In this document: piece by piece, positions 8,405 through 17,451 of the stretch | Layout: each line of letters opens with the position of its first letter | How positions within the stretch are numbered: position 1 is the first letter of the stretch | Assembly (NCBI RefSeq): GCF_004010055.1 | Contig: NZ_RQVT01000056.1 | Location: 186,001-250,000, forward strand | Direction of reading: 5' to 3' | Length of the DNA stretch: 64,000 bases | Origin: Psychroflexus aestuariivivens | GTDB lineage: Bacteria; Bacteroidota; Bacteroidia; Flavobacteriales; Flavobacteriaceae | Position numbers and translations under genes: made by a program | The notes under the pieces: model-generated | What the model was told of the DNA's origin: nothing | The model's database searches: none | The model's input: the letters and a program-made list of their open reading frames with translations, nothing else

Positions 8405-9346
8405 TTACATCAATCCGCGACCAATTTTATTAATTTTACCATCACTTTGGTATTCTTTTGAAACTGTATCCAAAACACCATTGATGAAAGTGCTGCTTTT
8501 TGGCGTACTGTATTCCTTGGCCAACTCTAGGTATTCATTGATGGTTACACGTACTGGAATAGATGGGAATTTTAAAAACTCACACAATGCCATTTTTATC
8601 AAAATGCTATCTAATTCAGCAATTCGATCTTGATCCCAATTCGGTGTTTTGCCTTTAATGATTTCAGATAATTGGTCGTCTGCAAGAAGTGTTTTTCTAA
8701 ATAATTCTTTTGCAAAACCTTCATCTTCAAAATTCTTATACAATCTTGGAATTTCTAAAATCCCGTCGGTTTTCTTTTGTTTCTGAAGAAATTTTAAAAA
8801 AGTAGTGTTCACAATAGGAAAATCATCAATCCACGTCAGATTTTGATCTTCATAATATTCGTAAAGATCATCGTTTGGTGCAATAATATTTTTGAAAATT
8901 TCAATCAAAAAATCCTTATCTTCTTTAAAATCTGAATTTTCAGTAAAAATATAATCAGAATATATCTCTGAATCCAAAATTTTGTCCCAAATCATCTTAG
9001 GAAATTCATCGTCCCTCTGCCAATTTTTCAATTTTCGGTCTTCAATCATTTGACTCAACTTTTCACTTTGTGAAATTCTATTGAGTAAAACATTGTTAAT
9101 AAATTTTTTATTAGGGTTTTTTTCTTCCTCTGTAGCTAGAAATTTTTTCTTGACAATGTTATAGTATTCCTCAGCGTATTCTCGCAACTTTACCAAAAGT
9201 TCCAAATTCAGAAGAAAAAGGTTGTACATTTCGTCAGTACTTTTTTTCAAGAACTTCTCTTCAACCTTCATCGTTTCTTGATTTCCCTGTTGAAAAGCAT
9301 AAATAGATTGCATTACTTTCGCGCGAATATGTCTTCTTGTGAGCAT
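8405..9346 (-). CDS. nusB: Transcription antitermination factor NusB (long Bacteroidota form)
   Basis: A 313-residue protein. It begins with the NusB signature LTRRHIRAKVMQSIYAFQ. The usual all-helical NusB core recurs in the C-terminal third, with NWDQDRIAELDSILIKMALCEFLKFPSIPVRVTINEYLELAKEYS and a final FINGVLD. E. coli NusB is about 140 residues; the roughly 150-residue insertion is typical of Bacteroidota. NusB with NusE (S10) binds boxA RNA and supports rRNA antitermination. First gene of an operon with the DUF1573 and yajC genes. Confidence 0.93.
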   Translation of the reverse strand: MLTRRHIRAKVMQSIYAFQQGNQETMKVEEKFLKKSTDEMYNLFLLNLELLVKLREYAEEYYNIVKKKFLATEEEKNPNKKFINNVLLNRISQSEKLSQMIEDRKLKNWQRDDEFPKMIWDKILDSEIYSDYIFTENSDFKEDKDFLIEIFKNIIAPNDDLYEYYEDQNLTWIDDFPIVNTTFLKFLQKQKKTDGILEIPRLYKNFEDEGFAKELFRKTLLADDQLSEIIKGKTPNWDQDRIAELDSILIKMALCEFLKFPSIPVRVTINEYLELAKEYSTPKSSTFINGVLDTVSKEYQSDGKINKIGRGLM

Positions 9347-9368
9347 GTTTTGATTCTAAAATTCTTGG

Positions 9369-9376
9369 CAAAAATA
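9369..9376 (-). promoter_or_regulatory. Promoter -7 element for the nusB operon (TATTTTTG)
   Basis: TAnnTTTG match about 22 bases before the nusB ATG, in the divergent gap facing the ABC exporter gene. Confidence 0.5.
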
Positions 9377-9464
9377 ATATTAAAATAAAGAGTTTTTGCT
9401 CTATTTTGAATTTTTTAGACCTATTAAACTTATGTTATCAAAATCACTGAAATTTTCTTTTGAT

Positions 9465-9472
9465 TACATTTG
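9465..9472 (+). promoter_or_regulatory. Promoter -7 element for the ABC exporter (TACATTTG)
   Basis: TAnnTTTG match 22 bases before the ATG at 9495. It lies inside a longer in-frame extension starting at 9396, which argues that the later ATG is the true start. Confidence 0.55.
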
Positions 9473-9494
9473 CAATCTGAAAGGTAAAACCTGC

Positions 9495-11255
9495 ATGAAA
9501 GCACTAAAAAGTCTCAACAAATATCTTTACAAATATAGAGGTCGCTTACTTTTGGGACTTATTATTACCATTGGCGCGCGCGTGTTTTCTGTTTTCACAC
9601 CTCAATTAATCAGAGATTCTACAAATGCCATTGAAGATTATATCAATGGTGAAGTTACCAGCATTGATGAGGTTAAGTCTGAACTGATGCTTAATATAGG
9701 ACTAATTATCGGTGCCGCTTTAGCTTCTGCAATTCTCACTTTTCTAATGCGTCAAACTTTTATAGTTGTCTCTAGATTTATTGAGTATGATCTGAAAAAC
9801 GAAGTTTACCAGCAGTATCAAGATTTATCGCTGAATTTCTACAAAAGAAACCGAACGGGTGACTTAATGAACAGGATTTCTGAAGATGTTTCTAAAGTAA
9901 GAATGTACGTCGGACCTGCTCTTATGTATGGCGTTCAAACGCTCACGCTTTTTGTAGTTGTCATTTCTTATATGATTAAAGCCGCACCAATGTTGACTTT
10001 ATACACTTTGGTTCCATTTCCAATTTTATCTTTTGCCATTTATAAATTGAGTGTAGCCATCAACAAACGAAGCACTGAAGTTCAGGAATTTTTGTCACAT
10101 CTGAATACTTACACCCAAGAAAGTTTCAGCGGTATTGCCGTGATTAAATCTTATGGTATACAAGAAAAATTTAATGATGACTTTGTAGAATTATCTGACA
10201 AAAGTAAAGACAAAAACGTTGATTTAGCTAAAGTTCAAGCCTTCTTCTTCCCTCTCATGGTACTTTTAATTGGCTTTAGTAATTTATTTGTAATATACTT
10301 CGGTGGCCAACAATATATCGATGGAAAAATAGACAATGTAGGTGTTATTGTAGAATTTTTGCTTTATGTCAATATGTTGACATGGCCAGTAGCCTCAGTG
10401 GGTTGGATAACTTCCATGGTTCAAAGAGCTGAAGCTTCTCAAGTACGAATTAATGAGTTTTTGGATGAAGAGCCAAGCATAAAAAATTACGCTGAAGGCG
10501 GTTTAGAAAATATAAAAGGTGAAATAGAATTCAAAAATGTGAGTTTCACTTATGAGGATACAAATATTACTGCGCTAAATGGTGTCTCATTCAAAATAAA
10601 ACCAGGAGAAACCTTAGCCATTATGGGTAAAACCGGCTCTGGAAAATCTACAATCCTAGAACTCATCGGCAGACTTTACGATGTGGATGAAGGTGAAATC
10701 ACCATTGACGGCAAGCCTATTGAAAAAATTGACCTTAATATTCTGCGTCAAGATATTGGTTATGTACCTCAAGATGCATTTCTGTTCAGCACATCCATTC
10801 GCGACAATATTAAGTTTGGCAAAGCCAATGCTACTGAAGAAGATATCATCGATGCAGCAAAAAATGCTGCAGTACATGACAATATTATCAATTTCAATAA
10901 AGGTTACGATACCATTTTGGGCGAGCGTGGCATTACGCTTTCAGGTGGACAAAAACAACGTGTTTCTATAGCAAGAGCTATCATAAAAGATCCAAAAATT
11001 GTATTATTTGATGATTGTCTTTCTGCTGTCGACACCGAAACAGAAGAGGAAATCTTCAATAAGTTGAATAAAATTTCTGACAACAAAACATCTGTAGTTG
11101 TAAGTCATCGTGCGTCTTCAGCTAAAAATGCAGATCAGATTATTGTTTTAGAAGACGGTAAAATCATAGAACATGGTTCTCATAATGAACTTATGAATAA
11201 AGGCGGATATTATAAAGAATTATATCAAGAACAGCTTACTAAAAAAGAAAATTGA
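9495..11255 (+). CDS. ABC exporter, transmembrane and ATPase domains fused (MdlB/MsbA-like)
   Basis: A 586-residue half-transporter. Residues 1-320 form the six-helix exporter domain with the coupling segment NRTGDLMNRISEDVSKVR; the ATPase follows with Walker A GKTGSGKS (about 378-385), Q-loop, LSGGQKQR (about 482-489), and Walker B ending LFDDCLSAVD. The catalytic Glu after Walker B is Asp, as in MdlA/MdlB-type heterodimeric exporters, so a partner subunit elsewhere is possible. The ATG at 9495 is preferred over 9396 because a -7 element lies between them and the protein then starts MKALKSLNKYL, common for the family. Substrate unknown, lipid or drug likely. Confidence 0.92.
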   Translation: MKALKSLNKYLYKYRGRLLLGLIITIGARVFSVFTPQLIRDSTNAIEDYINGEVTSIDEVKSELMLNIGLIIGAALASAILTFLMRQTFIVVSRFIEYDLKNEVYQQYQDLSLNFYKRNRTGDLMNRISEDVSKVRMYVGPALMYGVQTLTLFVVVISYMIKAAPMLTLYTLVPFPILSFAIYKLSVAINKRSTEVQEFLSHLNTYTQESFSGIAVIKSYGIQEKFNDDFVELSDKSKDKNVDLAKVQAFFFPLMVLLIGFSNLFVIYFGGQQYIDGKIDNVGVIVEFLLYVNMLTWPVASVGWITSMVQRAEASQVRINEFLDEEPSIKNYAEGGLENIKGEIEFKNVSFTYEDTNITALNGVSFKIKPGETLAIMGKTGSGKSTILELIGRLYDVDEGEITIDGKPIEKIDLNILRQDIGYVPQDAFLFSTSIRDNIKFGKANATEEDIIDAAKNAAVHDNIINFNKGYDTILGERGITLSGGQKQRVSIARAIIKDPKIVLFDDCLSAVDTETEEEIFNKLNKISDNKTSVVVSHRASSAKNADQIIVLEDGKIIEHGSHNELMNKGGYYKELYQEQLTKKEN

Positions 11256-11331
11256 TTTTTTATTGGGATTTTTAATTTTTTTTAAGATTTTTGAACCAAC
11301 ATTATACTAATCAAATTTAATCATAACAATT

Positions 11332-11724
11332 ATGGACGATCAAGGATCGATGAAGAATGAAGACATTTTCTCAAAAGTAATTAGAGCTGGAAGAAGAACT
11401 TACTTTTTTGACGTAAGATCTACCAAAGCTGACGATTATTATCTCACTATTACAGAAAGTAAAAAGTTCACCAACGACGATGGTTCTTTTTTCTACAGAA
11501 AACACAAAATCTATTTGTATAAAGAAGATTTTGAAGATTTCAAACAAGCACTGCAAGACACCACAGATTTCATCATTGACCAAAAAGGTGAAGAAGTCAT
11601 CAGTGAGCGGCACCAAAAAGACTTCACAAAACCTTCTGAAAGAGAAGATAACTTTAGTGCAGAAAGTGCTTCAACACACGGTACTGCAAAAGCTTTTACT
11701 AACGTCAGTTTTGACGATATTTAA
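11332..11724 (+). CDS. PUR family DNA/RNA-binding protein (DUF3276)
   Basis: A 130-residue protein whose first 85 residues form one PUR repeat: EDIFSKVIRAGRRTYFFDVR, then YYLTITESKK, and FYRKHKIYLYKEDFEDFKQAL. PUR proteins bind single-stranded nucleic acid and the Bacteroidota versions dimerise to form the PUR fold. The C-terminal 45 residues are acidic and probably disordered. It is 76 bases after the ABC exporter and ends at a strong terminator. An alternative start is Met7. Confidence 0.9.
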   Translation: MDDQGSMKNEDIFSKVIRAGRRTYFFDVRSTKADDYYLTITESKKFTNDDGSFFYRKHKIYLYKEDFEDFKQALQDTTDFIIDQKGEEVISERHQKDFTKPSEREDNFSAESASTHGTAKAFTNVSFDDI

Positions 11725-11747
11725 AATTTAAAGTTATTCATTTAAAA

Positions 11748-11778
11748 AAGCCGATTTAAATGTGATTTAAATCGGCTT
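11748..11778. terminator. Bidirectional intrinsic terminator
   Basis: A perfect 14-bp stem (AAGCCGATTTAAAT) with a 3-base loop lies between convergent genes; T-rich tracts on both sides serve the PUR gene on + and the membrane protein gene on -. Confidence 0.88.
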
Positions 11779-11798
11779 TCTTATGTAAAATCACGGAA

Positions 11799-12290
11799 TT
11801 ATTTTTTCACATACCAAGTTGAAATCATTACCGTAACAACTGAAGCGGCAAAGGCTAATGTCATTAGAATTCCAGAAATCATGATGACGTATTTCATCCA
11901 TAATATTCCACTCCAAAGTAAATAAATTCCGCCAAAAGTGCCTAAAATAGAAACAAAAGGCTCAATCATTAGTATTTTTTTGAAACCTATTTTCAGATTT
12001 GTCATGGCGACTAAAACGCCAGTCAAGAGAAAAATCATTGCCATAGACAATATATGAGTATGAACAATGTTCAACATCTCTTGTTTTGATTTTTTAAATT
12101 TCATTTCTGTAGCATCTTCATCAGATTCATTGCCCAGATAATTTTCTTGAATACCAAATGGTGTCTGGGCTGTCGTGTGATCCACAAAACGAATTCCGGT
12201 AAAGTAGCCTATACTCAACACCAATAAAAATGCCGTCACCAAATATTTCAAATGAAGTGGCAAAGATTTTAAAGTTCCTGAAATTTGCAT
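11799..12290 (-). CDS. Four-helix membrane protein of the flavin/haem operon
   Basis: A 163-residue membrane protein with four hydrophobic segments (about residues 14-32, 76-95, 103-123 and 130-155). Between TM1 and TM2 is an acidic periplasmic or cytoplasmic loop (NESDEDATEMKFKKSK). Helix 2 starts with IVHTHILSM, two histidines spaced by one residue that could ligate haem, though a second axial partner is not evident. Its start overlaps the stop of the FMN-binding gene by one base, so the two are co-translated. I know no named family; a membrane electron-transfer partner of the FMN-binding protein is inferred. Confidence 0.7.
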   Translation of the reverse strand: MQISGTLKSLPLHLKYLVTAFLLVLSIGYFTGIRFVDHTTAQTPFGIQENYLGNESDEDATEMKFKKSKQEMLNIVHTHILSMAMIFLLTGVLVAMTNLKIGFKKILMIEPFVSILGTFGGIYLLWSGILWMKYVIMISGILMTLAFAASVVTVMISTWYVKK

Positions 12291-12826
12291 TAATCTGTAA
12301 TTTTAGATTTCAAAATAGCCATCTGTTTTAAGGATTTTTTGATGGCATCGGTCATGGCAGTTGCCGTAATTGTAGCGCCAGAAACTGCGGCAATATCTTC
12401 GCCGTATTCCAAATTATTTTCACTCTTTTTTCCATTGAACTGCTTCAACCAACGTTGCGACCCGACTTGACGACCGTATTTTTCTCTATAAATCAAAATT
12501 TTAGATTTTTTGATGCTAAAATCTGTATCATACATCACAACGTAATCAAAAACATCTTTTTTAGAATTGGCTTCAGAAAGATAAGCGTAACCCACAACTT
12601 TGTCGACATCCAAAATTTTATAAATATGAAGCTGATCGTATTTCGGATCAGCTTCAAGTTCTAAATCTGATTTTGAAATTTCTTGAAGTTCAAAGCTTTC
12701 GACTTCATAAGTTGAACTTACAGCGGCATCTAATTTTGCTTTCAATCTTGCCGGAATCTCTTGTAATACTGAACTCCATAAAGATAAAGTTAAAATAAAA
12801 ACTCCGAATACTTTCAAAATTTTCAT
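12290..12826 (-). CDS. Extracytosolic FMN-binding domain protein (covalent flavinylation motif)
   Basis: A 178-residue exported protein with an N-terminal hydrophobic anchor or signal (residues 1-22) and an FMN-binding domain like that of NqrC and RnfG. The C-terminal motif AAVSGATITATAM has SGAT at residues 149-152; in this family ApbE attaches FMN to the threonine (here Thr152) through a phosphoester. The middle shows GYAYLSEA and FDYVVMYDTDFSIKKSKILIY as in the fold. It is the second gene of an operon with a DUF6607-like protein and a four-helix membrane protein, divergent from a haem receptor. No ApbE is in this window. Confidence 0.88.
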   Translation of the reverse strand: MKILKVFGVFILTLSLWSSVLQEIPARLKAKLDAAVSSTYEVESFELQEISKSDLELEADPKYDQLHIYKILDVDKVVGYAYLSEANSKKDVFDYVVMYDTDFSIKKSKILIYREKYGRQVGSQRWLKQFNGKKSENNLEYGEDIAAVSGATITATAMTDAIKKSLKQMAILKSKITD

Positions 12827-12828
12827 AC

Positions 12829-13725
12829 TTAGCTTTTTACAATGAATTTTTCAATCGTGGCTCTAATGTCCTTTTTATTCGGTGCATTTTCTGGCGTCAA
12901 ATGCATAAAAAGCGGGCGACCTTCTACAGATTTTTTCAATTGTAATTCAGCATGTTCAGCATAAACTTCATCCCAAATTTTTCTAACTTTAGACCAGTAT
13001 TTCTGATTTTCTTTCCACCAATCTTGCGCTATTTTACATTTTTCATCATCAACTTTTTCATAAGTATTGTAGCCTTTTTCCATCACCAACAATTCTTCCT
13101 CACCATTGTCATGCTTAATGATTTTTTTGTTGTCTTGTTCATGAATCCAACCATTTTGAGTAATTTCCTGACGATTGCCGCGTTTCATCAAATTGTAATC
13201 ATCTCTTTTGGAATATTCACGCCTTGGTAAAGGTGAATTCGCTTCATCTTCCCAATAGTGTTTTCCATCGTAATGCACCCAAGTAGCTGTTCCTGAGTAT
13301 CTCGGACTGTCATCTACTTGGTAGACTTTTTGTGTCCATTGCCCGTCATCATTATTGTTTTCATTATAGAACTTCCAAGTATTGTCAGTTTTATAACTGA
13401 AAAGCTTATCGTTTTCAAATAACCAATCTTGTCGCCAGTGTTTGATGACCGTTGAATCGTTGATCACTAATAGATGCTGAATAGAAATATCATCTTTGCC
13501 TTCTTCTACAACTTCTGCCCATTCCAAAGCATAAGCTGTATAATCTAGTTTTTTCTCATAGTCGATTTCGGGAGAAAAAGTTTCGGTGTACTTGAAACTC
13601 ACTTCAAAACAACCACACATGGATTTGATGGCGTCTTTGTCCATTGCTTTTTTTGATTCTTGGGCTTGCATCGACAAGATTCCCATTAAAAATACTGCTG
13701 AAAGGCGTAAAATTTTGTTTACCAT
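12829..13725 (-). CDS. DUF6607-like exported protein
   Basis: A 298-residue exported protein with a signal peptide ending at about MQAQ (residue 22). The mature N terminus carries a CGC motif (Cys37, Cys39) in MCGCFEVSFKYTETFSP, followed by a beta-rich body heavy in Trp and Tyr (HWRQDWLFEND, GTATWVHYDGKHYWED). It ends with a segment EVYAEHAELQLKKSVEGRPLF. I recognise it as DUF6607-like from the CGCFEV start; this family has no established function. It leads the operon that contains the FMN-binding protein and faces the haem receptor over a 113-base gap, which suggests a periplasmic haem or iron role. Confidence 0.72.
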   Translation of the reverse strand: MVNKILRLSAVFLMGILSMQAQESKKAMDKDAIKSMCGCFEVSFKYTETFSPEIDYEKKLDYTAYALEWAEVVEEGKDDISIQHLLVINDSTVIKHWRQDWLFENDKLFSYKTDNTWKFYNENNNDDGQWTQKVYQVDDSPRYSGTATWVHYDGKHYWEDEANSPLPRREYSKRDDYNLMKRGNRQEITQNGWIHEQDNKKIIKHDNGEEELLVMEKGYNTYEKVDDEKCKIAQDWWKENQKYWSKVRKIWDEVYAEHAELQLKKSVEGRPLFMHLTPENAPNKKDIRATIEKFIVKS

Positions 13726-13756
13726 TTGATTAAAGTTTTATGTTAAAATTCTTCGA

Positions 13757-13764
13757 CAAAAATA
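13757..13764 (-). promoter_or_regulatory. Promoter -7 element for the DUF6607 operon (TATTTTTG)
   Basis: TAnnTTTG match 31 bases before the ATG. It faces the hmuR-like promoter, with a candidate operator between the two. Confidence 0.5.
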
Positions 13765-13773
13765 TGTAATTTT

Positions 13774-13792
13774 ATTTAGATTAGATAAAAAT
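13774..13792. promoter_or_regulatory. Candidate iron-regulator operator between divergent haem operons
   Basis: ATTTAGA-TTAGA-TAAAAAT, a 19-bp imperfect inverted repeat with 7-5-7 geometry (5 of 7 arm positions pair). It lies between the two divergent -7 elements, immediately upstream of each. Three similar boxes occur at 23539, 24787 and 60672. Confidence 0.4.
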
Positions 13793-13797
13793 AAACA

Positions 13798-13805
13798 TAT
13801 ATTTG
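13798..13805 (+). promoter_or_regulatory. Promoter -7 element for the haem receptor operon (TATATTTG)
   Basis: TAnnTTTG match 33 bases before the ATG at 13839. Confidence 0.58.
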
Positions 13806-13838
13806 CGCCATTATTTTTATTAAGACTTATTCTATATA

Positions 13839-15968
13839 ATGAAAAGATTAAGACTCATACTAGCGTTTATAGGTGTTCTGAATATTTCAGCCCAAGAAAA
13901 AGATTCATTGGACTTCAAATTTGGTGAAATAAATGGTCTTGAAGAAGTCGTCGTCACTGGACAAATCAACCCACAAAGTGTTAACAAATCGGTTTTTGAA
14001 GTCAAAGTAATTAACAGAGAAACCATTGATCGATTGGCAGCAAATAACCTAGCAGATATTCTAAACCAGCAATTGAATATCAATATTATTCCAAACGCTT
14101 CAACAGGAAAATCTGGTGTCCAGTTATTTGGTTTGGATTCTCAATATTTCAAAATTTTAGTAGATAATATTCCTCTAATTAGTGATGAAGGTTTGGGAAA
14201 TAATGCAGATTTAACGCAGATTAACCTCGATGATATTGAACGAATAGAAATTGTTGAAGGTTCTATGGGCGTTCAATATGGTGCGAATGCAGTGTCTGGA
14301 ATCATCAATATAATCACCAAAAAAGATGCCCAATCCGAATGGCAAATCACACCCTATGTTCAAGAAGAAACTATCGGAGACGAATATAATTTTGAAGATG
14401 AAGGCAGACATATTCAATCTGTAAAAGTTGCTCACAATATCAATGACAATTGGTTTGCACAAATCAGTGCAACACGAAATGACTTCAAAGGAAGATTTGG
14501 TGAAAAACAAGGTCAAAATTACCAGCAAAACGACGGTCTTCGCGGTTACGAATGGTTGCCGAAATTGCAAAACAACTACAAAGCCTTGGTTCGTTTCAAA
14601 AGTAAAAATACCACAGCTTTTTATAAGTTAGAGTGGTTTGATGAAAGGGTAAAACGCTATTCTGAAAGTGTGCGACTCAATGAAAATTCGTCTACAGGAA
14701 CTATAAATCCAACGGCAAGCGACGATATTTTCAAAAGTGGAAGAATGTTCCATCATTTCAACCTCAACACAAAACTTTTTGAAAAAACTAACTTGAATAT
14801 TTCAACTTCTTTTCAGGAACAAAAACGCGATGTGGAAGAATTCACCTATAGAATAAAAACTGGTGAAAAGCTGAACATTAGAAAAAATGAATTCGAATCT
14901 CGACAAGCCATATTTTCAAGAGGAAATTTGAGTAATTTATTGAATTTTGAAAAATTTGACTTGCAAGTCGGCTATGAGTTGAATCTTATCGATGGATTTG
15001 CATCGCCAATGTCGAATCCTTTGCAATCTGATCCAGTAGATAGAAAACTGAATAATTACGATGTGTTTGCGACTTCAAAATATCAGTTCTCCGATAAGTT
15101 TTCTATCAGACCAGGAGTCAGAGCTTTATTTTCAAATCAATTTGACCCGTTAATGGCAGTTTCGCTGAGTAGCAAATATTTATTCAATGATGGCGTAGAA
15201 GCCAGAGCTGTTGTAGGAAGTTCACCTCGAACGCCAAGCTACGACGAGCTTTTCACCTATTTCGTAGATGTGAATCACGATGTGCGAGGCAATGAAAATT
15301 TAAAACCAGAACAAGGATTTTCGACTTTTATACATTTCAAAAAAACATTTTGGTCAGACGATTATAAATTGAAAATTAAACCAAAACTCAGTTTTTGGTA
15401 TTTAAATGTCAGCGACAGAATAGAATTGACTATCGTGAATCCAAGCCCACTCGCCTATCAATTTTCAAATATTGACAAATTTCAATCGATTGGGACGTCA
15501 ATGACCACAAGTTTAGAATACAAAAATATCTCGGGAAATATTGGACTATCACTGACTGGAGTTTCAAAAGTTTTGGACAGCCAAGACAATTTTAATGATG
15601 ATTTCTTGTACGGTTTGCAAGCCAATTCCAATATCAGTTACAGAATTCCAAAATGGGGCTTGACAAGTTCTGTTTTTTTCAAATACAACGGGCCGCAATA
15701 TCAATTTGTTCAGCAGCAAAATGAAGCTGATGAAACGGTTCTAACACGCGGCAAACAAGACGGTTTTGGATTGATGGACGCCAGTTTCAGAAAACGCTTA
15801 ATTAAGAACAAACTTGACTTAACATTCGGCATCAGAAATGTACTCGATGTTGACCGGGTCAATACGACAGCGGTTGAAGGCGGTGCACACGATGCCGCGC
15901 CTTCCAGTTTACTCTTAGCTTACGGACGTTCTTATTTTATCAAACTTTTATATCAATTTAAATTTTAA
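13839..15968 (+). CDS. TonB-dependent outer-membrane receptor, HmuR-like (haem uptake)
   Basis: A 709-residue TonB-dependent receptor. A signal peptide ends at ISAQ (about residue 20). A TonB-box-like stretch LEEVVVTG and the plug domain (RIEIVEGSMGVQYGANAVSGIINIITKK) follow, then a 22-strand barrel ending in the aromatic terminus LLYQFKF. The downstream gene, 4 bases away, encodes a HmuY-like haem-binding lipoprotein, which makes haem the likely ligand. No carboxypeptidase-regulatory N-terminal domain is present, unlike the receptor at 18518. The haem-ligand histidines typical of HmuR/ShuA were not clearly located, so the substrate is inferred from context. Confidence 0.88.
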   Translation: MKRLRLILAFIGVLNISAQEKDSLDFKFGEINGLEEVVVTGQINPQSVNKSVFEVKVINRETIDRLAANNLADILNQQLNINIIPNASTGKSGVQLFGLDSQYFKILVDNIPLISDEGLGNNADLTQINLDDIERIEIVEGSMGVQYGANAVSGIINIITKKDAQSEWQITPYVQEETIGDEYNFEDEGRHIQSVKVAHNINDNWFAQISATRNDFKGRFGEKQGQNYQQNDGLRGYEWLPKLQNNYKALVRFKSKNTTAFYKLEWFDERVKRYSESVRLNENSSTGTINPTASDDIFKSGRMFHHFNLNTKLFEKTNLNISTSFQEQKRDVEEFTYRIKTGEKLNIRKNEFESRQAIFSRGNLSNLLNFEKFDLQVGYELNLIDGFASPMSNPLQSDPVDRKLNNYDVFATSKYQFSDKFSIRPGVRALFSNQFDPLMAVSLSSKYLFNDGVEARAVVGSSPRTPSYDELFTYFVDVNHDVRGNENLKPEQGFSTFIHFKKTFWSDDYKLKIKPKLSFWYLNVSDRIELTIVNPSPLAYQFSNIDKFQSIGTSMTTSLEYKNISGNIGLSLTGVSKVLDSQDNFNDDFLYGLQANSNISYRIPKWGLTSSVFFKYNGPQYQFVQQQNEADETVLTRGKQDGFGLMDASFRKRLIKNKLDLTFGIRNVLDVDRVNTTAVEGGAHDAAPSSLLLAYGRSYFIKLLYQFKF

Positions 15969-15972
15969 AACA

Positions 15973-17385
15973 ATGAAACACTTAAAAATTACCTTACAAA
16001 TTCTACTTTTAGTCCTATTCATCAGCTGTGATAGCGATGATGACAATCCTGCGCAAAGCGAAATGGTGGTCGCTTTTGAAAACGCTTCAACAAGCTTTTC
16101 AGCAGAAGATGACCGAAAAACCATCAATTTGGTGTTTTCTTCACCAGCCACAGAAAATGGAAGTTTGATCGTTGACTGGAATTCAACAAATTCAGTTTAC
16201 GGAGAAGATTTCACCGTAATTCCTGAAGCCACGAACAATAGTTTTACTTTGGAATTTAATGCTGGAGATGAAGGTGTAAGTTTCGACATTAATAAACTTC
16301 AAAACCCTATTGAAGGCACACAAAAATCGGTGAATTTTGATATTATAGAAGTCAATCATCGTAATGCAATTGTGGGTGGAAATACCAGTTTGAATGTGGA
16401 TTTCACCGGAGCTGCAGCTGCGAGCGGAAATATTTCACCTGAAGTTGGCGGTCCAAATCAACCTAACCAAGTTTATGTAGATTTGAGTGGGCAAAATTCT
16501 ACTGCAATCAATCGTGCAGCTTGGGATTTGGCATTTTATCAAGGCGAAGAATTTCGTGTAAAACTAAATGGCTCTTTATTTATGGCAACCGCAGAATTGG
16601 ATGAAACTGACATTACAGCAATAACTTCTCAAGATGTCGCATCGCTTCAAGGTCAAGTTGCGGTTGGCACTTTCAACCCAAGTAATATGGCTTATGTCGA
16701 TGCTCCAAGTGGCGAAATTAACGAAACTGCAATTGCTGAAATCGCTAACAATAATGAAGATAATAAAGTGTATTTGTTGAATCTTGGGAATTCTGTCGGC
16801 ACTGAAACACCACAGCCAGGAAGTGTTGAATTATCTGGAGAACCAAGAGGTTGGAAGAAAATTAGAATTTTGAAAGACGGTATTAATTACATCTTACAAC
16901 ACGCAGATTTAGACGCAACTGAATTTGAAGAAATTTCGATTTCAAAATCTGGAAATAATGCTTTTGAATATGTGAATTTAGCTTCAAATTCTACTGTGGA
17001 AGTTGACCAAAATATCCAGTGGGATATAGAATTCACGACATTCACCAACGAAATTGAAGGTGCTGGTTCTTACGGATATTCAGATTTTGTTGTGAACAAT
17101 AGATTGGCAAATGTGAGTGCTTATGCAGTTGAAAATTCAGAAATTGAATATGCGGATTATAATATTGAAGATGTTTCTGATGAAGAATTTTCTTTAGACC
17201 AAAGAGCAATCGGTAGTAATTGGAGAGTTGGCGGCGGTCCAAATTCTTCGCCAACATTGAAGCAAGAATTGTTTTTTGTGCTGAAAGACAGCGACGAAAA
17301 TATATACAAAATTAGATTTACAGCCTTGACCGATGAAAATGGTGTGCGCGGTTTCCCAAAATTTGAATATGAAAAACTGAATTAG
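15973..17385 (+). CDS. HmuY-family haem-binding lipoprotein
   Basis: A 470-residue lipoprotein: lipobox LFISC with Cys19 followed by an acidic SDDDD stretch that matches surface-exposed flavobacterial lipoproteins. Residues about 30-140 resemble a Calx-beta-like domain (DDRKTINLVFSSPATENGSLIVDW, YGEDF). From about residue 160 the HmuY signature appears: QVYVDLSGQ, WDLAFYQGEEFRVKLNGS and later a return to WDIEFTTFTNEI and the final YKIRFTALTDENGVRGFPKFEYE. HmuY proteins take haem from host or environmental proteins and pass it to HmuR. This one is about twice the length of Porphyromonas HmuY because of the extra domain. Ends at a strong terminator. Confidence 0.88.
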   Translation: MKHLKITLQILLLVLFISCDSDDDNPAQSEMVVAFENASTSFSAEDDRKTINLVFSSPATENGSLIVDWNSTNSVYGEDFTVIPEATNNSFTLEFNAGDEGVSFDINKLQNPIEGTQKSVNFDIIEVNHRNAIVGGNTSLNVDFTGAAAASGNISPEVGGPNQPNQVYVDLSGQNSTAINRAAWDLAFYQGEEFRVKLNGSLFMATAELDETDITAITSQDVASLQGQVAVGTFNPSNMAYVDAPSGEINETAIAEIANNNEDNKVYLLNLGNSVGTETPQPGSVELSGEPRGWKKIRILKDGINYILQHADLDATEFEEISISKSGNNAFEYVNLASNSTVEVDQNIQWDIEFTTFTNEIEGAGSYGYSDFVVNNRLANVSAYAVENSEIEYADYNIEDVSDEEFSLDQRAIGSNWRVGGGPNSSPTLKQELFFVLKDSDENIYKIRFTALTDENGVRGFPKFEYEKLN

Positions 17386-17410
17386 CCATCCGATTTTTGA
17401 TTTTATAAAA

Positions 17411-17438
17411 ACCCCGTAAATAATTAATTTTACGGGGT
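17411..17438. terminator. Bidirectional intrinsic terminator
   Basis: ACCCCGTAAA pairs perfectly with TTTACGGGGT across an 8-base loop, with T-runs on both strands, between the convergent HmuY and TonB genes. Confidence 0.9.
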
Positions 17439-17451
17439 TTTTTATTTAATA

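Noticed and set aside
14211-14570. Open frame of 119 codons antisense inside the HmuR-like receptor
   Set aside because: Lies entirely within the plug and early barrel region of a clear receptor; no independent signals.
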